Part shown: positions 8,415-17,098 of the stretch, in pieces | Position numbering within the stretch: position 1 is the stretch's first letter | How the letters are laid out: the number at the start of each line of letters is the position of its first letter | Source: JASLDZ01 sp964244065 | Lineage (GTDB): Bacteria; Pseudomonadota; Alphaproteobacteria; Caulobacterales; Caulobacteraceae | Length of the DNA: 64,000 nt | Assembly (NCBI GenBank): GCA_964244065.1 | Contig: CAXTHH010000003.1 | Location: 186,001 to 250,000, forward strand | Direction of reading: 5' to 3' | Translations under genes and position numbers: made by a program | Notes under the pieces: model-generated | Database searches by the model: none | What the model saw: only the letters and a program-made list of their open reading frames with translations | Told to the model about the DNA's origin: nothing

Positions 8415-11400
8415 AAGCCGGAGGGGCACTGGAACTGGCGCACCGCCGGCAGGCCGAAGGGGTTCGGCGTGTTCATCATGCGCATGCGAAAGCGCGCGGT
8501 CTGCCCCGCCACGCCCACCTCGAAGGTGAGCCCGCCCGGCGAGGACGACGTCACCTTCGCCTCCTGCAGCATGCGGTGCAGCGCCCAGTCGCCCGTCCAG
8601 CTGCGGGTGGCCGGCGCGGCGCCCCCCGCCCCCTGGAAGCTGAGCGTGACGCCGGGGATGCCGCCCGGCCAGCGCAGCTCGACCGGCTTGCGCTGGGCGG
8701 TCTCGAACGCGGCGGGCGTGCCGTCCACCGACAGCGTCACCGTGGTCGCGCCGCCGGTGAAGGCGACCGGCTCCAGCACGAAGCGCACGTTGGGCCGCAC
8801 GTCGCCCGGCTTGAAGTAGGTGCGCCGGATCGTGTCGGCGAGTTCGAGCTGCCGCACGGCGCCCGCCCCGAGCCCCAGCGCCTTGCCGGAGGGCGAGAGC
8901 GACCACGGGCGCTTGCTCGTGTCCACCTGGCCGACGAGGCTGGTGGTCTGGAACTGGTCGATCAGCCCGCCCGGGCGGAACAGGCGGCTGAAGTCGTCCA
9001 CCGTGGCCTGCCGCTCGCCCGCGCTGAACGGGTAGCCCATGGCCAGGATGGACTTGCACTCGGGCAGGAGCTGCGCGCCGTAGGCCTGCTGGATGCTGGT
9101 GCGGGCGCCCTGGTTCAGCTGCGTGGTGGTGCTGGAGACGAAGCCGGTGAACAGGGCGCCCGCCACCGGCGGCAGCACCGTCGCGGTCTCCTTCAGCTTG
9201 CTGGTGGCCGCCATGGCCGAGCTGAGCTTGTCCTTCTGCAGCAGGGGATCGCCCATGCCGGCCGCCGCCTTGGCCGCCAGCGTGGAGTCGGCGGAGGACT
9301 TCAGCGCCTCCAGCGCGTCGTCCAGCGGCGAGGGCCCGTTCGCCGGATTCAGCTCGCGCAGCCAGCGATAGTGCTCCACCACCTCGTCCAGCGGGCCCGG
9401 GGGCGAGCGCGGCGCGCCGCCGCCGGCCGCCTGCCCCACCTGCTGCATGCGGCTGTATCCGCTGTAGATGCGGCGCGAGAAGATGCCCGCGGTGCGCAGC
9501 ACGCGGTTCGCCACGCTGCCCTGCTTCACCGGCGAGGCGGGCGGTGTCAGGTCGGTCTCGCCCGCGAGGGACGCCATCAGCTGCTTCACGGGCGAGGGCG
9601 GGCGCAGGGCGCGGCGGATGCGCTCGTCGGGCGGGTACTGACCGCTGACGCCGATGTCGTTGATGAACTCGTCCCACTGGCGCGTGAAGTCGTTCAGGTA
9701 GGCGACCAGGATCCCGTCCTTGATCGCCCCCGCCTGCGACAGGGAGGAGCCCTGCGCCGGCTCGCCCGTGACCCAGTTCTCGTCGGCGGACGCCACCGCC
9801 GCCTGGCCGATGGCGGGCATGACGCTGGAGTAGAAGGCGCCCTTGCGGAACATGCCCGGCACGCCCGCCGAGAGCGGCTTGCCCGACTTGCGCGCGAACA
9901 GCCCGGAGGCGCCGACCCCCGGCACGTCCACCAGGGTGTAGGGCGGCAGCTCGCGCAGCTTCCCGTCGGTGAGCAGCCGCGTGTACACCCGCTCGCCCGG
10001 GCTGAGCCCCGTCACCAGCGCGCGGGCCTGGGCGATCAGGTCGCGGTCGAGCGCCGGCGGCTGCAGCGGGCCGGAGAGCAGGCTGTCCAGGTGCCCCTCG
10101 AGCGCGGCGCGGACGGGGTCGTCCTCCTGCCCGGGGAAGCGGTCGGCCCAGGCGTCGCCCCACCAGCCGGCCACCTGGTCCTTGTGCATGGGCGCGCCGG
10201 GGCTGCGGCCCAGCATCAGGTACACGCGCAGCAGCGAGTAGATCTCCGCCCGGGCGTCCTTGGCCTCGGGCGCGCCCGCCGCGCCGGTGAGCGAGCGCAG
10301 CCGGTCCTCGAGGCTGAGGATCAGGCGCGGCAGCATCTGGCGGTTCAGCAGGTTGCGGTACGCGCCGTCCACCTGCGGCCGCAGGCTCGCCGCCCGGCCC
10401 ACGCCGAAGGAGAAGCCCGCCGAGCGCAGGCCCTTGGGCGCCGTGGAGGCGAACGGCAGGCCGCGCGCGGCGTCCAGCACCGGCAGCACGGGCAGGAGGT
10501 CGGCGTCGCTCACCTCGCCCTGCGGCAGGAGCGCGGCCTGGCGCTGCACCTCGGCTCCCCGCTTGGCCAGAAGGCCCGTCAGGCGCGCGTTGGCGATGTA
10601 GCCGTAGATCCACCCCAGCGTGAGCAGCAGCAGCAGCGCCGAGCCGCCGGCGATCGCCGCCAGGCGGATGTTGCGCCGGCGCTTCTCGGCGGCCGGATCG
10701 CGCCCGGCCAGCGCCGCCTCGGCGAACACCACCTTGTTGAGCAGGTCGGGCAGGAAGTAGCTGCGCCCCCGCGCCCCGTGGCCGCCCCCTGAGGGCGCCT
10801 CGACGCCGAACTGGCGCGTGATGGAGCTGAGCAGGCGGTCGAGCGGGCGGCCGTTCTGCGTGCCGCTGGTCAGGTAGAAGCCGCGCACCATGGGCGCGGG
10901 CTCGATGCGCGTGTCGCGCCCGATCACGCCCAGGAGCTGCAGCAGGGGCTCGCGCAGCGAGGCGAACTGCTGGGGGAAGCCGAAGATCTGCGAGCGTCGC
11001 GCCATGTCGCGCTCGGCCTGCACGCGGCTCAGCAGCCGGTCGTTGAGCCGGCCCACCAGGGCGTCGAACTCGGTTCCCGCCCGGGCGGTGTCCAGCGGCG
11101 CGGGGGCGGCGCCCTCCGGCGCGGGGAAGGTCGCGCCCCACACCTGCTCGCGCGCCGTCGCGTCGAGGTCGTCGAAGAACTCGTCGAACCCGGCCAACAG
11201 GTCGAGCTTGGTCAGCAGCACGTAGACAGGGGTGCGCACGCCGAACTTGGCGGTGATCTCGTTGATCCGCTGGCGCACGGCGCGGCCATGGGCGGCCACC
11301 GCCTCCTCGTCCGCCGCCAACAGGTCGGTGACGGCGACGGACACCAGCACGCCCGTGAGCGGCTGGCGCGGCCGATACTTCTTGAGGAGGTCCAGGAAGC

Positions 11401-12040
11401 CGTTCCACGACTTGGCGTCGGCGGCCTGGTGACTGTCCTGCGTGGTGTAGCGGCCGGCGGTGTCGATCAGCACCGCCTTGTCGGTGAACCACCACTCGGT
11501 GGTGCGCGTGCCGCCGATGCCGCGCAGGGGCGCGGCGCCGAGCTCCTGCGCCACGGGGAAGTTCAGGCCCGAGTTCTGCAGGGCCGTGGTCTTGCCCGCG
11601 CCCGGCGGGCCGATGATCACGTACCAGGGCAGCTGGTAGACGAACTCGCGGTCCTTGCCGACGCGGGTGGAGCGCATCAGCTCCAGCGCCTTGGCGGCCC
11701 GCTCCTCCATGGCGCGGATGTCCTCGGCGGAGAGGTCCTCCTCAGGCGCGGGCTTGTCGGCGGCGGGGGCGGCCAGGTCGCGCACCAGGGCGTCGTTGGC
11801 CCGCTTCGCGCGGACGCGCTTGAGCGCATACCAGCCGACCACGCCCGCCACGAGCAGGGCGATGACCACCAGCCGCACGATCCAGCCGCCCAGCGGCGCC
11901 TTGCCGGCCACCGAGACGAGCGGGCCGACGAACCAGATCAGCAGCGCCAGGCACAGCACGCCGAGCGCCACCCACACCCAGCGGGGGAAGCTCAGGCGCG
12001 GCAGCCGGGGCAGGCGCGGAGTGGGGATGGTCACGGCCAC
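8411..12040 (-). CDS. tssM: T6SS membrane-complex protein TssM (IcmF/ImpL)
   Basis: This 1209 aa inner-membrane protein forms the core of the T6SS trans-envelope complex with TssL. Two N-terminal transmembrane segments (about 21-38 and 52-70) are followed by a cytoplasmic NTPase domain with Walker A GPPGAGKTT (144-152) and DTAGRYTTQD. A third transmembrane segment (about 430-450) precedes the long periplasmic domain. Walker A is intact, which varies between T6SSs. It starts with GTG 13 bases after tssL and ends overlapping tagF. Confidence 0.96.
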   Translation of the reverse strand: MAVTIPTPRLPRLPRLSFPRWVWVALGVLCLALLIWFVGPLVSVAGKAPLGGWIVRLVVIALLVAGVVGWYALKRVRAKRANDALVRDLAAPAADKPAPEEDLSAEDIRAMEERAAKALELMRSTRVGKDREFVYQLPWYVIIGPPGAGKTTALQNSGLNFPVAQELGAAPLRGIGGTRTTEWWFTDKAVLIDTAGRYTTQDSHQAADAKSWNGFLDLLKKYRPRQPLTGVLVSVAVTDLLAADEEAVAAHGRAVRQRINEITAKFGVRTPVYVLLTKLDLLAGFDEFFDDLDATAREQVWGATFPAPEGAAPAPLDTARAGTEFDALVGRLNDRLLSRVQAERDMARRSQIFGFPQQFASLREPLLQLLGVIGRDTRIEPAPMVRGFYLTSGTQNGRPLDRLLSSITRQFGVEAPSGGGHGARGRSYFLPDLLNKVVFAEAALAGRDPAAEKRRRNIRLAAIAGGSALLLLLTLGWIYGYIANARLTGLLAKRGAEVQRQAALLPQGEVSDADLLPVLPVLDAARGLPFASTAPKGLRSAGFSFGVGRAASLRPQVDGAYRNLLNRQMLPRLILSLEDRLRSLTGAAGAPEAKDARAEIYSLLRVYLMLGRSPGAPMHKDQVAGWWGDAWADRFPGQEDDPVRAALEGHLDSLLSGPLQPPALDRDLIAQARALVTGLSPGERVYTRLLTDGKLRELPPYTLVDVPGVGASGLFARKSGKPLSAGVPGMFRKGAFYSSVMPAIGQAAVASADENWVTGEPAQGSSLSQAGAIKDGILVAYLNDFTRQWDEFINDIGVSGQYPPDERIRRALRPPSPVKQLMASLAGETDLTPPASPVKQGSVANRVLRTAGIFSRRIYSGYSRMQQVGQAAGGGAPRSPPGPLDEVVEHYRWLRELNPANGPSPLDDALEALKSSADSTLAAKAAAGMGDPLLQKDKLSSAMAATSKLKETATVLPPVAGALFTGFVSSTTTQLNQGARTSIQQAYGAQLLPECKSILAMGYPFSAGERQATVDDFSRLFRPGGLIDQFQTTSLVGQVDTSKRPWSLSPSGKALGLGAGAVRQLELADTIRRTYFKPGDVRPNVRFVLEPVAFTGGATTVTLSVDGTPAAFETAQRKPVELRWPGGIPGVTLSFQGAGGAAPATRSWTGDWALHRMLQEAKVTSSSPGGLTFEVGVAGQTARFRMRMMNTPNPFGLPAVRQFQCPSGL

Positions 12041-12053
12041 GGGTGGAGGATCC

Positions 12054-13454
12054 TCACGCGGGCGGCCGGGCGTCGGCGTAGGTCTTGGGGATAGAGACCT
12101 CCACGCGACGGTTCTGGCGACGACCCCCGTCGTCGGCGTTGGAGGCCACGGGCTGGCTCTCGCCGAGGCCGGAGGCCTGCAGGCGCGCCCTGTCCGTGCC
12201 GTTGGCGGCCAGCTTGCCCACCACCGTCTCGGCGCGGGCGTCGGACAGCGCCTGATTGGAGGCGAAGCGCAGCGAGCGCACCGGCTTGTCGTCGGTGTGG
12301 CCCGTCACCGGCACGGGGCCGACGGTGAGGGCGATGGCCTGCGCCACGCGCTGCATGGTGCCGTCGTAGGCCGCGTCGAGGTCGGCTGAGCCGGAGGCGA
12401 ACAGCCCCTTGTCCTTCAGCCGCACCAGCACTGCGTCCGGCCCGTCGGTCACGCCCACGCGGCCGGCGTCGATGTCCGGCTTCAGGATGCCGAGCACCGT
12501 GTCGTAAAGCCGCGTGTCCGACGCCGGCGCGGGCGCCGTGCGGTTCAGCTTCGACGGCCCGGCGGCGAACAGGCCGCTCAGCGGCTTGACCGCATTGGAG
12601 CCGGAGATGGACAGCGCCGTCAGGAACAGCAGGTAGATGAGCAGCGCCGCGGCGGCGAAGGCGGCGGCGAACACCCACAGCGGCGCCTGCCGCGCCACCG
12701 GCTGGTAGGCGGCGTCCGCCCCTCGCCAGCGCGGCGACAGGGCCCGCTCGAACGGGCCGCGCACGTTCTGGATCGCCGCGAAGATGCGTTCGCGCATGGC
12801 GAACAGCCGACTCGCCCCCTGCCGCTCCAGCCGCAGGCGACCCTCGAAGCCGAACGACAGGCAGAGGTAGATCAGCTCCAAGAGGTTGGGCGAGCGGTTC
12901 GGCCGCGCCTCCAGCGCCTCCGCGATCTCGAACATGCGGTCGCCGGAGACCACCTCGTTGTGGAAGGTGGCGACCAGGGTCTGCCGGCCCCAGCCGCTCT
13001 TGGCCCCCCACGGCGCGGAGAGGATCACCTCGTCGATCAGCGCGCACAGGGCGTAGTGCGCGTAGCGCGTCTCGTCGTCGGGGGTGCCCAGCGCCCGCGT
13101 CTCGCCCTGGAAGCGGCGCAGCTCGTCGCCGATGCGCTGGCGCAGGCCGGGGATGTCGTCGTGGTGTGTCGCCGCGCGCAGGACGTTGGCCAGGGCGATC
13201 AGGCGCGAGCCCGCCGCGATCAGCGGGTTGGGGCCGGTCTGCGGGGTCGGCGTGTCGGCCAGCTTGCGCGGCGCGAAGGCCCCGGTCGTCGGCGCCGCGG
13301 GCCGGGCGCCGAGGTCGGGCGCCGCGCCGATCATCGTGCGGTCGCCGTCGTCCTCGGCCGCGAAGCTTACCTTGGCGGGCGCGGGCGCCGGGCGGATGAC
13401 GGTGCGCTCGGCCTCGCCGTCCGAGAAGTCGAAGGGGTCCTTGCCGCCGCTCAC
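12054..13454 (-). CDS. tssL: TssL (DotU/ImpK) with C-terminal OmpA-like domain
   Basis: This 466 aa membrane-complex protein has three parts. A Pro/Ala-rich N-terminal tail (about 1-65) leads into the cytoplasmic DotU domain (about 70-235; GWGRQTLVATFHNE, LYLCLSFGFEGRL-like). A single transmembrane segment (about 245-270) is followed by a periplasmic OmpA/MotB-type peptidoglycan-binding domain at the end (VTGHTDDKPV, SNQALSDARAE, RRQNRRVEV). The fusion is of the 'evolved TssL' type that anchors the complex to the cell wall. The GTG start overlaps the tssK stop as GTGA. Confidence 0.95.
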   Translation of the reverse strand: MSGGKDPFDFSDGEAERTVIRPAPAPAKVSFAAEDDGDRTMIGAAPDLGARPAAPTTGAFAPRKLADTPTPQTGPNPLIAAGSRLIALANVLRAATHHDDIPGLRQRIGDELRRFQGETRALGTPDDETRYAHYALCALIDEVILSAPWGAKSGWGRQTLVATFHNEVVSGDRMFEIAEALEARPNRSPNLLELIYLCLSFGFEGRLRLERQGASRLFAMRERIFAAIQNVRGPFERALSPRWRGADAAYQPVARQAPLWVFAAAFAAAALLIYLLFLTALSISGSNAVKPLSGLFAAGPSKLNRTAPAPASDTRLYDTVLGILKPDIDAGRVGVTDGPDAVLVRLKDKGLFASGSADLDAAYDGTMQRVAQAIALTVGPVPVTGHTDDKPVRSLRFASNQALSDARAETVVGKLAANGTDRARLQASGLGESQPVASNADDGGRRQNRRVEVSIPKTYADARPPA

Positions 13455-14803
13455 CGCACCCGCCCCCGGATGGCCCACAGCTCGAGCTGGAGGTCGGGCA
13501 CGTCGCCGGACACGTGCAGCGCCGCGCCGCCGGAGCGCTCCACCAGCTTCCAGTCCTCGGCCGCCTGGTTGATCTCGAAGTAGACGGAGCCGGCGCGGAA
13601 CGGGATCTGCCGCGGCTCGGACGGCAGCGGGCGCACCGGCGCGCCGCCCAGCTGCAGGTTCACCAGGTCGCGGATGCGCTCCACCGGGCCGATGGTGACC
13701 CGCTTGGGCAAGTTGGCGCGCAGCTTCTCCTGGTCGATGGACGAGCGGGCGGCGAGCACGAACACGCAGTCGGTGAACAGCGAGCGGTCGGTGATCTGCG
13801 CCACGCGGATGCCGTAGGCGCGCTCCTCCAGCGGGATGGGGATGGCCGTCTGCTCGAACACCGCGCTCAGGGCCTCGCGCAGGAAGGTCATCAGCGGGGC
13901 GAAGGCGGCCTGCAGGTCGCCGTGCTCGTAGGGCGGCAGCTGCGGCGGCCGGCTGGTGGCCTGCTCGGTGAAGGTGGCGAGCTCGCCCGCCAGCGCCGCG
14001 AAGGCCCCGTACAGCGCCTCGGGGTGCAGCACGGGCAGGCTGGAGAGGTGCCGCAGCGACATCTCGTTGCGGTTCACGAGCATCAGGATCAGGAAGTCGG
14101 TGAGCTCGGCCGTGCCCTTGCCGCCGGGGCTGGACAGGCGGGCGGCGATGGCCGCGCCCCGGTGCTGGAGCAGGCCGCGGATCTCCGCCAGGTGGCTGCG
14201 CAGCACGGACGAGGCGCCGACGGTCAGCGCGGTCGGAATGAAGCCGGCGTCGAGCACCAGCGCCCCGTCCAGCGACTTCTCCACAAGCCGCGCCATGGGC
14301 AGGGTGACGTAGCCCGCCAGCTCCTGCCGGTCGTGCAGGATGCGCAGGTCGAGCCGGCCGACGGTGAGCTCGGCGGAGGCGCCCGAGCCGGCGAGGGTGT
14401 CGGCGATCTCCACCTGCCGGCCGACCCAGCGCACGGCCTGCTCCACCCCGGGCTGGAGGCTGCCGCTGACCGCGCCCGCGCGCCGGATCGGCAGCGCCAG
14501 GTGCAGCACCGCGTTGCGCAGGTCGGCGGGCGGTTGCAACGGCGCGGGGTGGTCGTCGTCGCCGGGGATGTCGAACGGCGTGCCGTCGGCCAGCACGCCC
14601 GCCGCGCGCGAGATGGCGAAGGCGCCCGTCTTCAGCAGCGCCTGGTCGATCTGCAGCTCGGTGAAGCCCCACGGGAAGGGGGCCACCGCCTGGGTCGAGA
14701 CGCGGGTCAGCTTCTCGAGATAGCGCTCGAACTGCTGGAAGTGCTGCGTGCGGAGGAACATGCCCTCCGCCCACAGGATCTTGTTCTCCCAGGACAGCGA
14801 CAC
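13451..14803 (-). CDS. tssK: T6SS baseplate protein TssK (ImpJ)
   Basis: This 450 aa baseplate-to-membrane adaptor begins with SLSWENKILWAEGMFLRTQHFQQFERYLE, of which WAEGMFLRTQHFQQ is the TssK/ImpJ hallmark. YGIRVAQITDRSLF and a beta-rich C-terminal head follow. TssK trimers connect the TssEFG wedge to TssL/TssM. The GTG start lies one base after the fha stop codon. It ends overlapping tssL. Confidence 0.95.
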   Translation of the reverse strand: MSLSWENKILWAEGMFLRTQHFQQFERYLEKLTRVSTQAVAPFPWGFTELQIDQALLKTGAFAISRAAGVLADGTPFDIPGDDDHPAPLQPPADLRNAVLHLALPIRRAGAVSGSLQPGVEQAVRWVGRQVEIADTLAGSGASAELTVGRLDLRILHDRQELAGYVTLPMARLVEKSLDGALVLDAGFIPTALTVGASSVLRSHLAEIRGLLQHRGAAIAARLSSPGGKGTAELTDFLILMLVNRNEMSLRHLSSLPVLHPEALYGAFAALAGELATFTEQATSRPPQLPPYEHGDLQAAFAPLMTFLREALSAVFEQTAIPIPLEERAYGIRVAQITDRSLFTDCVFVLAARSSIDQEKLRANLPKRVTIGPVERIRDLVNLQLGGAPVRPLPSEPRQIPFRAGSVYFEINQAAEDWKLVERSGGAALHVSGDVPDLQLELWAIRGRVR

Positions 14804-14804
14804 G

Positions 14805-16430
14805 TCAGCGCGCGCTCTTGGCGTCGAGCTCGACGAGCTGCTTCTCGTAGGCCGCGCGGAACGCCCGGTTCAGCGGGCTGTCGGCGTTGTCGTCCGCCTG
14901 CTTCCTGAATTCGGCGTACAGCCGCTCGTACTCGGCCCAGGAGGCGGCGCCCTTGTTCTTCAGGAACGAGCCCTCCTTGACGGCCGAAGCGACCTGCTCG
15001 GGCGACAACGCGTCCAGCGTGGAGCCGAGCGCGGCGCGCAGGCCGGCCAGCATGCAGATCAGGTGCTTCTTCAGGTCCATGAACGAGTCGCTCACCGCGT
15101 CCGGGCCGGGCATGAAGCCGTCGTCGGCCGCGCGCAGCAGGTCCACCGCCACGCGCTGCGGCGGCGACCACTTGAACGGGTTGTTGTCGGCCTGGCGCAC
15201 GGTGGTGCGCACCATGCGGTATTCGTTCTTGAGCGTGGTGCGCTCGTTCATCAGGTCGGACAGGCCGAGCACCATGCTGCGGTAGACGGCGCCCAGCCGC
15301 TCCATCGTCTCCTCGGACGGGCGACCGGCGAAGGCCGCGGGATCGAGCCTGGCGCCGCGGCAGAAGGCCTCGAACGCTCCGCCGCTCTGTGCGGCGACGG
15401 CGGCCGGGGCGGGAGCGGGCTGCGGCGGCGGCGCGAAAGCGACCGGAGCCGGCGCGGGAGCTGTGGGCGGCGGGGCGGCCGGGGCCGGCGGCGGCGCGAA
15501 GATCACCGGCGGCGGCTCGGGCGGCGGGGCGGCGCGCGGCGGCTCGGGCGGCGGAAGCGGGCGGGTCGCCTCGACGGGCGCGGGGCGGGGCGGCGGCGCG
15601 GCGAAGGGTGTGGGCGCACGGGCCGCGGGCGCCGGCTCGGGCAGGTCCCAGTCCGAGGGGATGGCGAGGTCCTCGCGCGTGACCTCCACCGGGCTCAGCA
15701 TGGGGCGGCTGAACGGGGCGTCGAAGCCGAAGCCCACCTCGGGCTTGGGCGCGGCCGGCGGCTGGCTCCAGGTGCGGTCGGCGCCGATCAGGTTCTCGTG
15801 GCTCTCGCGGCGCGGCGAGGGCGCATCCCAGTCGCCCACGCGGCGCTCGGGCCGCCGGTCCCACGCGTCCTCGAAGCCGGACGACGCGGACCCGCCCTCG
15901 CGGCCGAAGTCGGCCAGGGGGTCGCGCGTCAGCGCGCTGGCGAAGGGGTCGGGTCCGCCGCGCGGCGCGTCCCGCGGGTCCGTCCCGCCGATGGGCTCGA
16001 AGGGCGAGTGGGCGCGGCGGTCCGGAGCGGCGAACGGGTCCGGCGCGCGGCCGAGCAGCGGATCGGTGGCGGGCGCCAGCAGCGGGTCGGGCGCGGCCGG
16101 GGCGGCCGGCGCCTCCGACCGCTCCAGCATCACGGTGAAGCCGCCCAGGCGCAGCGAGTCGCCAGGCGCCAGGCGCACCGGCTCGCCGCGAGGCAGCCGC
16201 TCGTCGCTTCCGCCGCCGCGGAACACGCCGTTGGCGCTGGTGTCGGTCGCGGTGACCACGCCGCCGCGGACGGTGATGCGCAGGTGCGTGCGGCTGATGG
16301 CGCGGTCGGGATCGGCCACGGCCCAGTCCGCACCCGGACCGCGGCCGATGCTGAGGTCGCCCTCCGCCAGCCGGCGGGAGTCGATCTGGCGGCCGGGGTC
16401 GGCCGTGGCGGACAGGCGCAGGATGAACAT
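14805..16430 (-). CDS. tagH: FHA-domain T6SS regulator Fha/TagH (ImpI)
   Basis: This 541 aa protein has an N-terminal FHA domain (about 1-100; LSIGRGPGADWAV, SRTHLRI and SANGVF) that recognises phosphothreonine. A long Pro/Ala-rich disordered linker (about 100-370) follows, then the C-terminal TagH domain (about 375-541; AFCRGARLDP, KNEYRMVRTTVRQADNNPFK). In other systems Fha is phosphorylated by PpkA and drives T6SS assembly. The ATG at 16430 overlaps the upstream stop by one base. Confidence 0.92.
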   Translation of the reverse strand: MFILRLSATADPGRQIDSRRLAEGDLSIGRGPGADWAVADPDRAISRTHLRITVRGGVVTATDTSANGVFRGGGSDERLPRGEPVRLAPGDSLRLGGFTVMLERSEAPAAPAAPDPLLAPATDPLLGRAPDPFAAPDRRAHSPFEPIGGTDPRDAPRGGPDPFASALTRDPLADFGREGGSASSGFEDAWDRRPERRVGDWDAPSPRRESHENLIGADRTWSQPPAAPKPEVGFGFDAPFSRPMLSPVEVTREDLAIPSDWDLPEPAPAARAPTPFAAPPPRPAPVEATRPLPPPEPPRAAPPPEPPPVIFAPPPAPAAPPPTAPAPAPVAFAPPPQPAPAPAAVAAQSGGAFEAFCRGARLDPAAFAGRPSEETMERLGAVYRSMVLGLSDLMNERTTLKNEYRMVRTTVRQADNNPFKWSPPQRVAVDLLRAADDGFMPGPDAVSDSFMDLKKHLICMLAGLRAALGSTLDALSPEQVASAVKEGSFLKNKGAASWAEYERLYAEFRKQADDNADSPLNRAFRAAYEKQLVELDAKSAR

Positions 16431-17098
16431 CAGACCGTGGCGACCTCGCCCGGCATGGCCGTGGCGAGCGCGCGCCGCGCCGCGCCGCGCCCGTCGCCGC
16501 CCCGGGCGATGTCGAGCCCGATCATGTTCACCAGCTCGAAGCCGAAGCCGGTCGCCTCCAGGGCCGGGGCGGTGGCGGCGGCCAGCAGGACGCCGCAGGC
16601 GGCCTGGCGCGGCGTTCCGGGCGGCGCGGGCTCGGCCGGTGCGTCGGCGGGCGCCAGCGAAGGGCCGGCCGCGAACGCGGCGTAGCCCATGAGCACGCCG
16701 GGAGAGGCGCGGCCCTCGTCGCGGGCGGCGCGGAAGGCCTCGTAGCGCACCTCGTCCTCCCCCTCGCGCAGCCAGCGCTCGGCCGCCAGGAGCGCACGCG
16801 ACGGCGGCCGTCGCCGGCTCACTATCTCCTCCAGCTTGGCCGAAAGGCAACCCCACCACAGGAGCTCGCGCAGGCCGAGGCCCCAGCCGAGCACGCGCAG
16901 CAGCAGCATGGTCTGCGGCGGGTCGGCCTGCAGTTCGGCCAGCAGGTCGGTCCAGCGCTCGCCCCCCTGGCGCAACGCGGGCGCGTTCAGCGCCTCGGCG
17001 AGCACGGCGCGGTCGAGCGGGCGCAGGCGCGGGTGCTCGACGTCCGCCCCGTCCGGCGCGTCGCCCCGACCGTCCGGAGACGGGCCGGGGCCGCTCAA
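16430..17098 (-). CDS. T6SS-linked hypothetical protein (DUF6931-like)
   Basis: This 222 aa protein has no familiar catalytic motif. Its N-terminal half is Leu-rich and helical (LLRVLGWGLGLRELLWWGCLS), with an Arg/Glu patch WLREGEDEVRYEAF. The C-terminal half is Ala-rich. Similarity in arrangement to the DUF6931 group is from memory and tentative. The start is TTG, overlapping the vgrG stop as TTGA, and its stop overlaps fha, so it is locked into the vgrG-fha operon. A role as an adaptor or chaperone for VgrG/effector loading is an inference from position only. Confidence 0.72.
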   Translation of the reverse strand: MSGPGPSPDGRGDAPDGADVEHPRLRPLDRAVLAEALNAPALRQGGERWTDLLAELQADPPQTMLLLRVLGWGLGLRELLWWGCLSAKLEEIVSRRRPPSRALLAAERWLREGEDEVRYEAFRAARDEGRASPGVLMGYAAFAAGPSLAPADAPAEPAPPGTPRQAACGVLLAAATAPALEATGFGFELVNMIGLDIARGGDGRGAARRALATAMPGEVATV

